A DNA stretch of 14,417 nt from Pseudomonadota bacterium (GTDB lineage Bacteria > Desulfobacterota > Desulfobacteria > Desulfobacterales > Desulfobacteraceae): positions 1 through 14,417 of the forward strand of contig JAHIVS010000402.1 in NCBI GenBank assembly GCA_018816605.1, written 5' to 3'. This document shows, in pieces, positions 6,909-13,133 of this stretch. Position numbers and translations under genes: made by a program. Below the pieces are notes generated by a model. The model did no database searches. It was not told where the DNA came from and was given only the letters and a program-made list of their open reading frames with translations. Position 1 is the stretch's first letter; each line of letters opens with the position of its first letter.

Positions 6909-7034
6909 CTATTTGTAGCTTTGTGTAGCCCATAAACTTTTTATTGTCAACAACAAAAAAACAGGTTCTGCAGCACGATGGCGCAAAGAACCGGTCCAGG
7001 CAGCGGGATACAAAATTCGCAATGGTCTAACCAT
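6909..7034 (-). pseudogene. N-terminal remnant of a REP-associated (Y1/IS200-like) transposase
   Basis: A 41-codon leftward reading frame starts at the ATG at 7034 with a good ribosome binding site (AAAGGGAG, five bases upstream). Its first residues are MVRPLRILYPAAW. This matches the highly conserved N terminus of REP-associated tyrosine transposases (RAYT, Y1_Tnp family), usually written MARPLRIEYPGAWYHV. After Trp13 the likeness fades: the HVMNRG segment with the metal-binding surroundings is not recognisable, although RAAEPVFL resembles the following stretch. The frame ends at 6909, so nearly all of the catalytic domain is missing. I read it as a decayed transposase fragment left between livG and lexA, not as a functional small gene, although expression of a short peptide cannot be excluded. 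Confidence 0.6.
6922..6950 (-). promoter_or_regulatory. Candidate sigma70 promoter of the liv operon
   Basis: Read leftward, a perfect TTGACA (6950-6945) is followed after 17 bp by TACACA (6927-6922), a modest -10 match. Transcription would begin near 6915, giving a leader of about 70 nt before livG. The -35 element lies inside the degenerate transposase remnant. The -35 is convincing; the -10 is weak. Confidence 0.45.
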
Positions 7035-7069
7035 ATCAAACTCCCTTTGTTGCTTGTTAATGCATTCCC

Positions 7070-7095
7070 TTTACATTTGGCTTTACATTTACATT
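7070..7095. repeat. Tandem TTTACATTT repeats upstream of lexA
   Basis: TTTACATTT occurs at 7070-7078 and 7082-7090, and an overlapping TTTACATT at 7088-7095; a further ACATT follows. Spacings of 12 and 6 bp are regular. The block lies upstream of both the transposase remnant (leftward) and the lexA-like gene (rightward). It may be part of the mobile element's left end or a regulator-binding array; function is unknown. Confidence 0.5.
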
Positions 7096-7122
7096 GACAT
7101 TCTGACCAAAAGTTGTCACACT
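7094..7122 (+). promoter_or_regulatory. Weak candidate promoter of the lexA-dnaE2 operon
   Basis: A perfect TTGACA (7094-7099) lies 56 bp before the lexA ATG, but the sequence 17 bp downstream (CACACT, 7117-7122) is a poor -10 element. The repeats and inverted TGAC/GTCA elements at 7102-7130 overlap the spacer and start region, where an SOS operator would be expected. Confidence 0.35.
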
Positions 7123-7130
7123 GACCAAAA
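7102..7130. promoter_or_regulatory. CTGACCAAAA direct repeats, candidate LexA operator
   Basis: CTGACCAAAA occurs twice (7102-7111 and 7121-7130), 19 bp apart start to start. Between them GTCA (7115-7118) makes inverted pairs: TGAC-N8-GTCA (7103-7118) and GTCA-CAC-TGAC (7115-7125). The element sits 25-53 bp before the lexA start codon. LexA genes are normally autoregulated, so an operator is expected here. This sequence matches neither the E. coli (CTGT-N8-ACAG) nor the Bacillus (GAAC-N4-GTTC) SOS box, so the assignment is by position and symmetry only. Confidence 0.42.
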
Positions 7131-7154
7131 CCAACTGAAAAAGGGATCACAACA

Positions 7155-7793
7155 ATGAGACCATCGCTGACAGAAAAACAAAAAAAACTTTTCGACTACC
7201 TGAAACAGGCAACCCGGGAAACGGGGTCGGCCCCCAGCCTCAGGGCGGTGGCTGCCAGCCTTGATATCAGCCATGCGGCAGTGGCACAGACACTTAAAAC
7301 CCTGGAAGAAAAAAACTATCTCCAGCGCCAGGGAAAATACAGCCGGACCCTTCACCTTTTTGACGATGCCGGGGAGAGCAACCCGGGCCCTGGGCAAAAA
7401 CGCATTCCCCTTGTCGGGCGTATTACCGCCGGCCTGCCCATATATGCCAGCCAGGAATGGGAAGACAGTCTCCTGGTAGATGCCGGCATCTATCCGGGCC
7501 AGCATCTTTTTGCCCTCAGGATCCAGGGCCATTCCATGAAAAATGCCGGCATCCATGACCAGGATATCGCCATTTGCCAGCCCCGGCAATACGCCCAGAA
7601 CAAGGAAATTGTCGTGGCCCTGGTCCATAACGAGGAAGCCACGGTCAAACGGTTTTTCCTCCATCGGGATTTTGTGGAGTTGCGCCCGGAAAACCCGGAC
7701 TTCAAACCCCAGACTTACAAATTTGACGAAATCCTGATCCAGGGCAAGGTCATCGGCATCCTTCGCACGCCCCAGGGCATGGACCAGGAATAA
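7155..7793 (+). CDS. lexA: LexA-type SOS repressor
   Basis: The 212-residue protein has the LexA layout: an N-terminal winged helix (residues 4-66, LTEKQKKLFDYLK, PSLRAVAASLDIS, LKTLEEKNYL) and a C-terminal S24 peptidase-like domain. The self-cleavage apparatus is intact: Ala92-Gly93 in GRITAGLPI, nucleophile Ser127 in GHSM, and general base Lys165 in EATVKRF. It should repress its own operon and be cleaved when RecA is activated by DNA damage. The ATG at 7155 follows AAGGGA at 7141-7146. It is the first of four tightly spaced genes that end in dnaE2, so it is probably the dedicated regulator of this mutagenesis cassette. Whether the genome has a second lexA cannot be seen. The recognition helix differs in detail from the E. 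coli protein, consistent with a different operator. Confidence 0.93.
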   Translation: MRPSLTEKQKKLFDYLKQATRETGSAPSLRAVAASLDISHAAVAQTLKTLEEKNYLQRQGKYSRTLHLFDDAGESNPGPGQKRIPLVGRITAGLPIYASQEWEDSLLVDAGIYPGQHLFALRIQGHSMKNAGIHDQDIAICQPRQYAQNKEIVVALVHNEEATVKRFFLHRDFVELRPENPDFKPQTYKFDEILIQGKVIGILRTPQGMDQE

Positions 7794-7800
7794 ACCGGCC

Positions 7801-8637
7801 ATGGAACCGGCACGCACCCCAGACAGGCAACCGAGCAACAACTGCAGGCTTTTCATCGGCACCAGCGGGTATTCCTACGGAGAATGGATTGATTCCGGAT
7901 TTTATCCGGCCGACACCCATGCAGGCAACATGCTCGCCCGGTATGCCCAAACCTTTGAAGTTACGGAACTCAACTACACCTGGTACCAGATGCCCAGGGC
8001 TGCGGCCATGGAACGGATGTGCCGCAGGGTGCCCCGGGGGTTTTCGTTTACTGCCAAGCTGACGCGAACCCTTACCCATGAGGTGAAAAAAACCCACTGG
8101 GTCAAAGAAGCCATGCTGTTCCGCCAGGGAATTTCGCCCCTGGCAGATGGGGGAACCCTTTTGTGCATCCTGATCCAGCTGCCCCCCTATTTTACCCGGA
8201 CACCAGCCCACAGATCCTACCTGGCAGCGCTTCTGGACGAACTGGCAGGCCTTCCCCTGGCCGTAGAATTCCGGCATGATTCCTGGGCAAAGGACAGTGT
8301 TTTTTTTGAACTTGAACGCCGGCGTGTCTCCCTTGTGGCCGTGGATGGGCCAGACCTGCCCACCCTCTTTCCCCGACTGGACCTTGTCACCAACCCCTCT
8401 CTTTTTTACCTCCGGTTCCACGGCCGGAATGCCCGGGGCTGGAAATCCGGGGACATGCAACAGCAATTTGACCATACCTATTCGGATCAAGAACTTGAAG
8501 AATGGATCATTGCCATTAAAAACCGGATGATGCCTAGGGCCCAAAAAGGCGTCATTTTCTTTAACAACCATGTCCGGGGCCAGGCCCCCCAAAATGCCCT
8601 GGGTCTTCTGTCCCTTCTGGACAAAGCCCGCCCCTGA
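7801..8637 (+). CDS. DUF72 (YecE-like) protein in the imuA position
   Basis: The 278-residue protein is a clear DUF72 (PF01904) member, a TIM-barrel-like family of unknown biochemical function. Family motifs are present in order: FIGTSGYSYGEW (18-29), FEVTELNYTWYQMP (52-65), VEFRHDSW (155-162), YLRFHGRN (203-210) and FFNNHVRGQAPQNA (253-266). There is no signal peptide or membrane segment, so it should be cytoplasmic. It starts 7 nt after the lexA stop and ends 11 nt before the ImuB-like gene, so it is co-transcribed with both. In most cassettes of this kind imuA (a RecA-like adaptor) would occupy this place, which suggests but does not prove a role in the SOS response. The ribosome binding site is weak (CCAGGA, inside the end of lexA). 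Confidence 0.9.
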   Translation: MEPARTPDRQPSNNCRLFIGTSGYSYGEWIDSGFYPADTHAGNMLARYAQTFEVTELNYTWYQMPRAAAMERMCRRVPRGFSFTAKLTRTLTHEVKKTHWVKEAMLFRQGISPLADGGTLLCILIQLPPYFTRTPAHRSYLAALLDELAGLPLAVEFRHDSWAKDSVFFELERRRVSLVAVDGPDLPTLFPRLDLVTNPSLFYLRFHGRNARGWKSGDMQQQFDHTYSDQELEEWIIAIKNRMMPRAQKGVIFFNNHVRGQAPQNALGLLSLLDKARP

Positions 8638-8648
8638 AAGAACGCCAC

Positions 8649-9833
8649 ATGGAAAGAGCCATCATCCACCTGAACATTGCTGATTTTGCCGCAGCTGTGG
8701 AAACCTGTCTTGCCCCCTCCCTTGGGGGGCACCCCCTCATCATTGCCCCCACGGGCGCTCCCCGGGCCCGGGTCTACGACATGAGCGACCAGGCTTACAA
8801 GGAAGGTATCCGGAAAGGCATGCCCCTTGCCCGGGCCCGGCAGATCAACCGGAAGATAAAAATCATCCCCCCCCGGTTCCACCGATACGAACAAATGATG
8901 AAAAACATCCTCAAAACATGCCTTGCCTATACCCCGGCCATTGAATCCGGACAATGGGACGGCCACATGTTTCTGGATATCACCGGAACCCGGAGGCTTT
9001 TCGGACCGCCTGCGGACCTGGCCTTCCGACTCAAAAAACAGATTCAAAAAAATTACGGCCTTACCCCCATCTGGTCGGTGGCCACCAACAAACTGATTGC
9101 CAAGGTGGCCACCCGCCTGGTCAAGCCCACAGGCGAATATGTTGTGGGACCGGGAGAAGAAAAAAATTTTCTGGAACCCGTTCCCATCGCCCTTCTCCCG
9201 GACATTTCCAAAGCGGACCTCGTCCGGCTCAAGACATTCAATCTTGTGTATGTCTCCCAGATCCTGCCCATGTCCCTGGCACAGCTTTCTGTCCCCTTTG
9301 CCCACAGAGCAGGACAGATACACCGCCTCGTCCGTGGCATTGACACCACACCTGTCACCGGAATTTTGGAAAAGGATGCGCCTTTACAGGCAGACCATGA
9401 ATTTGCCGATGACACTGTCGATAGCGCGCACTTAAAAAAAGCAGTCTATCTTTTGTCCCAAACCCTGTGCCACGCCCTTCGCCAGCACGGCATGGTCTGT
9501 GGACAGCTCGCCCTCACCCTTTTTTATGCCGACGGATGCCAAAAAACGGCCACGGAAAACAAAATGCCCCCCACAGCCAATGAGATGGTCATGTTCAAGA
9601 ATGCCGCTGCCCTTTTGTTCAAGGCATGGACCCGGCGAATCCGCATCCGCCACATCCGTCTTTTCTGCAAAAAACCGGTCAGACCCCAAACCCAGGCCAG
9701 CTTGTTTGCCCACATCTCCAAGGAGGATAAACAGGAAATGGTGTTCAGAACAATGGATGAGATCCGAATAAAATTCGGACCCCGGGCCGTCGGAACAGGG
9801 CTCACCCTGGCAGGGCCGGTGACGCTCCCATGA
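8649..9833 (+). CDS. imuB: Y-family polymerase homologue lacking catalytic residues (ImuB-like)
   Basis: The 394-residue protein follows the Y-family (DinB/UmuC) plan: palm start IIHLNIADFAAAVE (5-18), fingers-like VYDMSDQAYKEGIRKGMPLARA (42-63), palm WDGHMFLDIT (103-112), helix-hairpin-helix region (about 175-215) and little-finger domain. In active members the first motif reads IHIDMDAFFASVE and the second SIDEAFLDVT. Here the catalytic aspartate is Asn9, and the DE pair is Gly105-His106, so metal binding should be lost. A beta-clamp motif QASLF (349-353) is retained near the C terminus. Loss of catalysis with retention of the clamp motif is the hallmark of ImuB, the scaffold that brings DnaE2 to the clamp. 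Its stop codon overlaps the dnaE2 start (ATGA), which supports functional coupling. It will probably be annotated as DNA polymerase IV by automatic methods. Confidence 0.85.
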   Translation: MERAIIHLNIADFAAAVETCLAPSLGGHPLIIAPTGAPRARVYDMSDQAYKEGIRKGMPLARARQINRKIKIIPPRFHRYEQMMKNILKTCLAYTPAIESGQWDGHMFLDITGTRRLFGPPADLAFRLKKQIQKNYGLTPIWSVATNKLIAKVATRLVKPTGEYVVGPGEEKNFLEPVPIALLPDISKADLVRLKTFNLVYVSQILPMSLAQLSVPFAHRAGQIHRLVRGIDTTPVTGILEKDAPLQADHEFADDTVDSAHLKKAVYLLSQTLCHALRQHGMVCGQLALTLFYADGCQKTATENKMPPTANEMVMFKNAAALLFKAWTRRIRIRHIRLFCKKPVRPQTQASLFAHISKEDKQEMVFRTMDEIRIKFGPRAVGTGLTLAGPVTLP

Positions 9834-12800
9834 TTTGCCTGACCCTTCGATCCCACTGGTCTCTGATGTGGGGCACCACTCCGGTGAAACACCTTTGCCG
9901 GCAGGCCAAACATCTTGGATACCAAAGAATCGCATTAACGGACACAGACAATCTTTACGGCATGTGGTCCTTTATTGCAGCGTGCAGGGAACTTGGTATG
10001 GAACCGATTATCGGGGCAGAGGTCACCGATCCCAACAATTTTCTTCGGGTTGTCTGCCTGGTTAAAACCCTGGAAGGATACCGAAATCTAACCCGTTTGC
10101 TGACCTGCCGCCACCGGGACAAGGCATTTTCCCTGGCCCGCTGCCTGCCCGGCTTTGGCAGGGGACTTGTGGTCCTCACCCAATCCCCGGACCTTCTGGC
10201 CGCCTGGCATGAACAGGGCCTGGACCTGGGCGCAGCCCTCCCCCAAAATCCCTTGTCCCGAAGCCATCCCCTGTGCCGGACGGCCCGGGAAAGACTAATT
10301 CCCCTGGTGGCCACCCCAAACAACTTTTTCCTGAACCCAAAAGGCAATCGCCTCCATGCCATGCTCAGGGCCATTGAAAACAACACCTGCCTCAGCCGCC
10401 TGAAGCCTTCCGACATGGCGCCTGCCACTGCATTCCTGGCGCCTTCCGACCACTATGGCCAACGGTTTGCCGCCCTGCCCGAGGCGATCGAGAACACCTG
10501 GATGGTGGCGGAAAAACTGGAATTTCAGGGGCCTGATTTTGGAACCGTCATGCCGCAGTTCAAAGGCAAAACCGACAAGGCCTCCTATATCCTGTTGCGG
10601 GAAAAAACCTTTGCCGGCGCCCTGACCCGCTATGGGCAAAGCCTTCCTGAAAATGTCATCACACGCATCGAGCATGAATTGTCCATTATTTCCCAAAAAA
10701 ACTTCTGCGGGTACTTTCTGGTGGTCCAACAGATTGTGCAACAGGCCTCCAGGATCTGTGGCCGGGGGTCCGGGGCTGCTTCCATTGTGGCCTATTGTCT
10801 GGGGATCACCAATGTCTGCCCCATAAAACACAACCTGTATTTTGAACGGTTCTTAAATCCCGGCCGGATGGACCCGCCGGATATTGATGTGGATTTTGCC
10901 TGGGATGAACGGGAGGGTATTTTAAACTGGGTCTTGTCGGAATTCAAACATCATGCTGCCATGGTTTCAAACCATGTCCTGTTTCAACCCCGTATGGCAA
11001 TCCGGGAAGTGGCAAAGGTCTTCGGCCTGCCCGACACGGAGATACAAAAGGTCTCCCGGCGCCTTCCCTGGTTCTGGCAATGCAATGAAGGCGGCACACC
11101 CCTCCTGGAGGGGATACAAAAAAAACCAGAATTCCCCTTTCCGGATTTCCCCCGGCCCTGGCCGGAAATCATGGCCTATGCCCAGGCGCTGATCGGTACA
11201 CCCCGGTATCTTTCCGTTCATCCCGGCGGCATTGTCATCACCCCGGATCCCATTGACACCTATGTGCCCGTAGAAACGGCCCCCAAGGGCATCCCCCTGA
11301 TCCAATGGGAAAAAGAGGGGGCAGAAACCGCAGGACTTGTCAAAATTGATCTTCTGGGCAACAGAAGCCTGGGTGTCATCCGGGACTGCATTAAAACCAT
11401 TGCCGCCGCCACCGGCCGATTCGACGATTTTTCCGGCCAGGACCCGGAAGATGATTTGGATACCCAGCACCAGGTGGCCCAGGGGAACACCATGGGCTGT
11501 TTTTATATTGAAAGCCCGGCCATGCGACTGCTCCAGAAAAAATCCAGGGTAGGGGACTTTTCCCATGTTGTAATCCATTCAAGCATTATCCGGCCGGCTG
11601 CCAATATGTTTATCAAGGCGTATCTCACCCGCCTCCATACAGGCGTATGGGAACCCATTCACCCCCTCATGGGCGATATTCTGGAAGAGACCTTTGGCAT
11701 CATGGTCTTCCAGGAAGATGTGTCCCGGGTAGCGGTTCATCTGGCCGGATTCAGCCATGCCCAGGCAGATGGGTTGCGAAAAATCATGTCCAAAAAAGAC
11801 AAAACCCTGGCCCTGGCGGATTATCACGCCCGCTTTGCAGAAGGAGCCGCCCAAAAAGGGGTTGGCGAACCAGACATCCAGCGGATCTGGGAGATGATGC
11901 TCAGCTTTTCCGGATACTCTTTTTGCAAGCCCCATTCTGCCTCCTATGCACGGGTCTCCTTCCAGGCAGCCTATTTAAAGACCCATTACCCGGCCGAGTT
12001 CATGGCCGCTGTCATCAGCAACCAGGGTGGCTTTTATTCCCCCTTCGCCTATGTGTCCGAGGCCCGGCGTATGGGAGTGCGCATCCTTGGGCCGGATATC
12101 CATGAAAGCGATATCGCCTGGACAGGCAAAGACCGGCAGCTCAGGGTCGGGCTCATGTCCCTCAAAAACCTGTCGACTGCCACCCTGGAACGGATTTTAA
12201 CACAAAGGAAAATATCCCCCTTTGTAACGCTTGAAGATTTTTTCATTCGGGTCAGGCCCCGGGAGGAAGATCTCCAGGCCCTTGTCCACAGCGGCAGCCT
12301 GGATATGTTCAGAAAAGGCAAAACCAGAAGTGCGCTTTTGTGGGCTTTTTCCATCTGGCACCGGGAAAAAAACAGCCCTGCCCACAGCCTGTTTGATCCG
12401 GCCCGAAAGCCTGTTCCCATACCACACCTGCCCCTGGATCACCCAAAAGACCTCCTGCGGCGGGAATTTTCCGTGCTGGGATTCCTTTGCGCCTGCCATC
12501 CCATTGTCTTGTTTGCCCAGGCAATTGAACAGGAAAAGACCGTCAAGGCCACAAACCTTGCCCGGCATATCGGAAAACGGGTGGGATTTGCCGGATGGCT
12601 GATTACCGGAAAGACGGTCAAGACAAAACAGGGGGATCCCATGAAATTTCTCACCTTTGAAGATGAAACCGGCATCATTGAAACTGTTTTTTTCCCAAAA
12701 GCCTATGCAAGGTTCTGCCATTCCCTGGATTACGGAAACCCCTATTTTCTTTTTGGCAGGGTTGAATCCGACTGGGGCGCCATCACCCTGACCGTTGAAA

Positions 12801-12838
12801 CCACCTGTCAAATCCGCCATAAAACCATAAGTGATTAA
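9830..12838 (+). CDS. dnaE2: Error-prone DNA polymerase III alpha subunit, DnaE2 type
   Basis: The 1002-residue protein is a C-family polymerase. An N-terminal PHP domain (about 1-200) has lost its metal ligands: the LHxHS motif reads LTLRS (4-8) and LTDHD reads LTDTD (36-40), as is usual for DnaE2. The polymerase core is intact: GRGSGAAS (311-318), PDIDVDF with catalytic Asp351 and Asp353, the third aspartate Asp507 in VKIDLLG, RKIMSKK (650-656) and FSGYSFCKPHSASYA (693-707). A C-terminal OB fold follows (about 917-995). SVHPGGIVIT (462-471) and length slightly under the usual 1050 fit DnaE2/ImuC, not the replicative DnaE. Partner of the ImuB-like protein: its ATG overlaps the imuB-like stop by 4 nt, so the two are translationally coupled. 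It should perform translesion synthesis and induced mutagenesis. Confidence 0.92.
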   Translation: MICLTLRSHWSLMWGTTPVKHLCRQAKHLGYQRIALTDTDNLYGMWSFIAACRELGMEPIIGAEVTDPNNFLRVVCLVKTLEGYRNLTRLLTCRHRDKAFSLARCLPGFGRGLVVLTQSPDLLAAWHEQGLDLGAALPQNPLSRSHPLCRTARERLIPLVATPNNFFLNPKGNRLHAMLRAIENNTCLSRLKPSDMAPATAFLAPSDHYGQRFAALPEAIENTWMVAEKLEFQGPDFGTVMPQFKGKTDKASYILLREKTFAGALTRYGQSLPENVITRIEHELSIISQKNFCGYFLVVQQIVQQASRICGRGSGAASIVAYCLGITNVCPIKHNLYFERFLNPGRMDPPDIDVDFAWDEREGILNWVLSEFKHHAAMVSNHVLFQPRMAIREVAKVFGLPDTEIQKVSRRLPWFWQCNEGGTPLLEGIQKKPEFPFPDFPRPWPEIMAYAQALIGTPRYLSVHPGGIVITPDPIDTYVPVETAPKGIPLIQWEKEGAETAGLVKIDLLGNRSLGVIRDCIKTIAAATGRFDDFSGQDPEDDLDTQHQVAQGNTMGCFYIESPAMRLLQKKSRVGDFSHVVIHSSIIRPAANMFIKAYLTRLHTGVWEPIHPLMGDILEETFGIMVFQEDVSRVAVHLAGFSHAQADGLRKIMSKKDKTLALADYHARFAEGAAQKGVGEPDIQRIWEMMLSFSGYSFCKPHSASYARVSFQAAYLKTHYPAEFMAAVISNQGGFYSPFAYVSEARRMGVRILGPDIHESDIAWTGKDRQLRVGLMSLKNLSTATLERILTQRKISPFVTLEDFFIRVRPREEDLQALVHSGSLDMFRKGKTRSALLWAFSIWHREKNSPAHSLFDPARKPVPIPHLPLDHPKDLLRREFSVLGFLCACHPIVLFAQAIEQEKTVKATNLARHIGKRVGFAGWLITGKTVKTKQGDPMKFLTFEDETGIIETVFFPKAYARFCHSLDYGNPYFLFGRVESDWGAITLTVETTCQIRHKTISD

Positions 12839-12916
12839 CGCCCTGCACTTGAATCGGCCTCCCAATACTATTTTTTTCAACAATAGGACACAGCCATTTG
12901 CATATATTTACAATTT

Positions 12917-12953
12917 TGTATTTTAATAGGGGTGATAAAAATACATATATGTA
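12917..12953. promoter_or_regulatory. AT-rich inverted repeats upstream of amt
   Basis: TGTATTTT (12917-12924) and AAAATACA (12938-12945) are 8-bp inverted arms 13 bp apart, and the right arm overlaps a perfect 12-bp palindrome TACATATATGTA (12942-12953). They lie about 110-170 bp upstream of the predicted amt start site, a usual distance for an enhancer-binding protein acting on a sigma54 promoter. They do not match the NtrC consensus (TGCACC-N5-GGTGCA). The flanking 12839-13060 region is AT-rich with no credible gene, and no strong terminator for dnaE2 is visible in it. Confidence 0.35.
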
Positions 12954-13061
12954 ATAAAAATCCAATTTTTGTCCTTTATATCGGAAATTATGGAAACATT
13001 AAAATAATAAATGCTTTAATTTCAGCATATTATATCTAAAATCCCTTGTTTTGAACAAAGT

Positions 13062-13077
13062 TGGTACAAGATTTGCT
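13062..13077 (+). promoter_or_regulatory. Sigma54 (-24/-12) promoter of amt
   Basis: TGGTACAAGATTTGCT matches the sigma54 consensus TGGCACG-N4-TTGCW with GG and GC exactly 12 bp apart. One mismatch in each conserved block is outside the invariant GG and GC. Transcription would start near 13088, leaving a leader of about 46 nt. Ammonium transporter genes are commonly NtrC/sigma54-dependent, so the location fits induction under nitrogen limitation. Confidence 0.8.
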
Positions 13078-13133
13078 GATTTTAAATTATTGAAAGAATA
13101 CCATTCGCAAAAACAAACAAAAGGAAACAGACC

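Noticed and set aside
7750..8592. Leftward 280-codon frame opposite the DUF72 gene
   Set aside because: Long antisense frames arise here from high third-position GC. The protein is rich in Gly, Pro and His without domains, while the sense frame is a clear DUF72 protein.
8487..9323. Leftward 278-codon frame opposite the ImuB-like gene
   Set aside because: Antisense shadow with no domain; the sense frame shows Y-family structure and tight operon spacing.
9830..12838. Possibility that the polymerase is the replicative DnaE
   Set aside because: It sits in a LexA-ImuB-like operon, is shorter than usual replicative DnaE, and has a fully degenerate PHP metal site and DnaE2-like motifs.
12839..12900. 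Intrinsic terminator after dnaE2
   Set aside because: A T7 run is present (12871-12877 region), but only a 5-bp AT stem (CTATT/AATAG) surrounds it, too weak to call.
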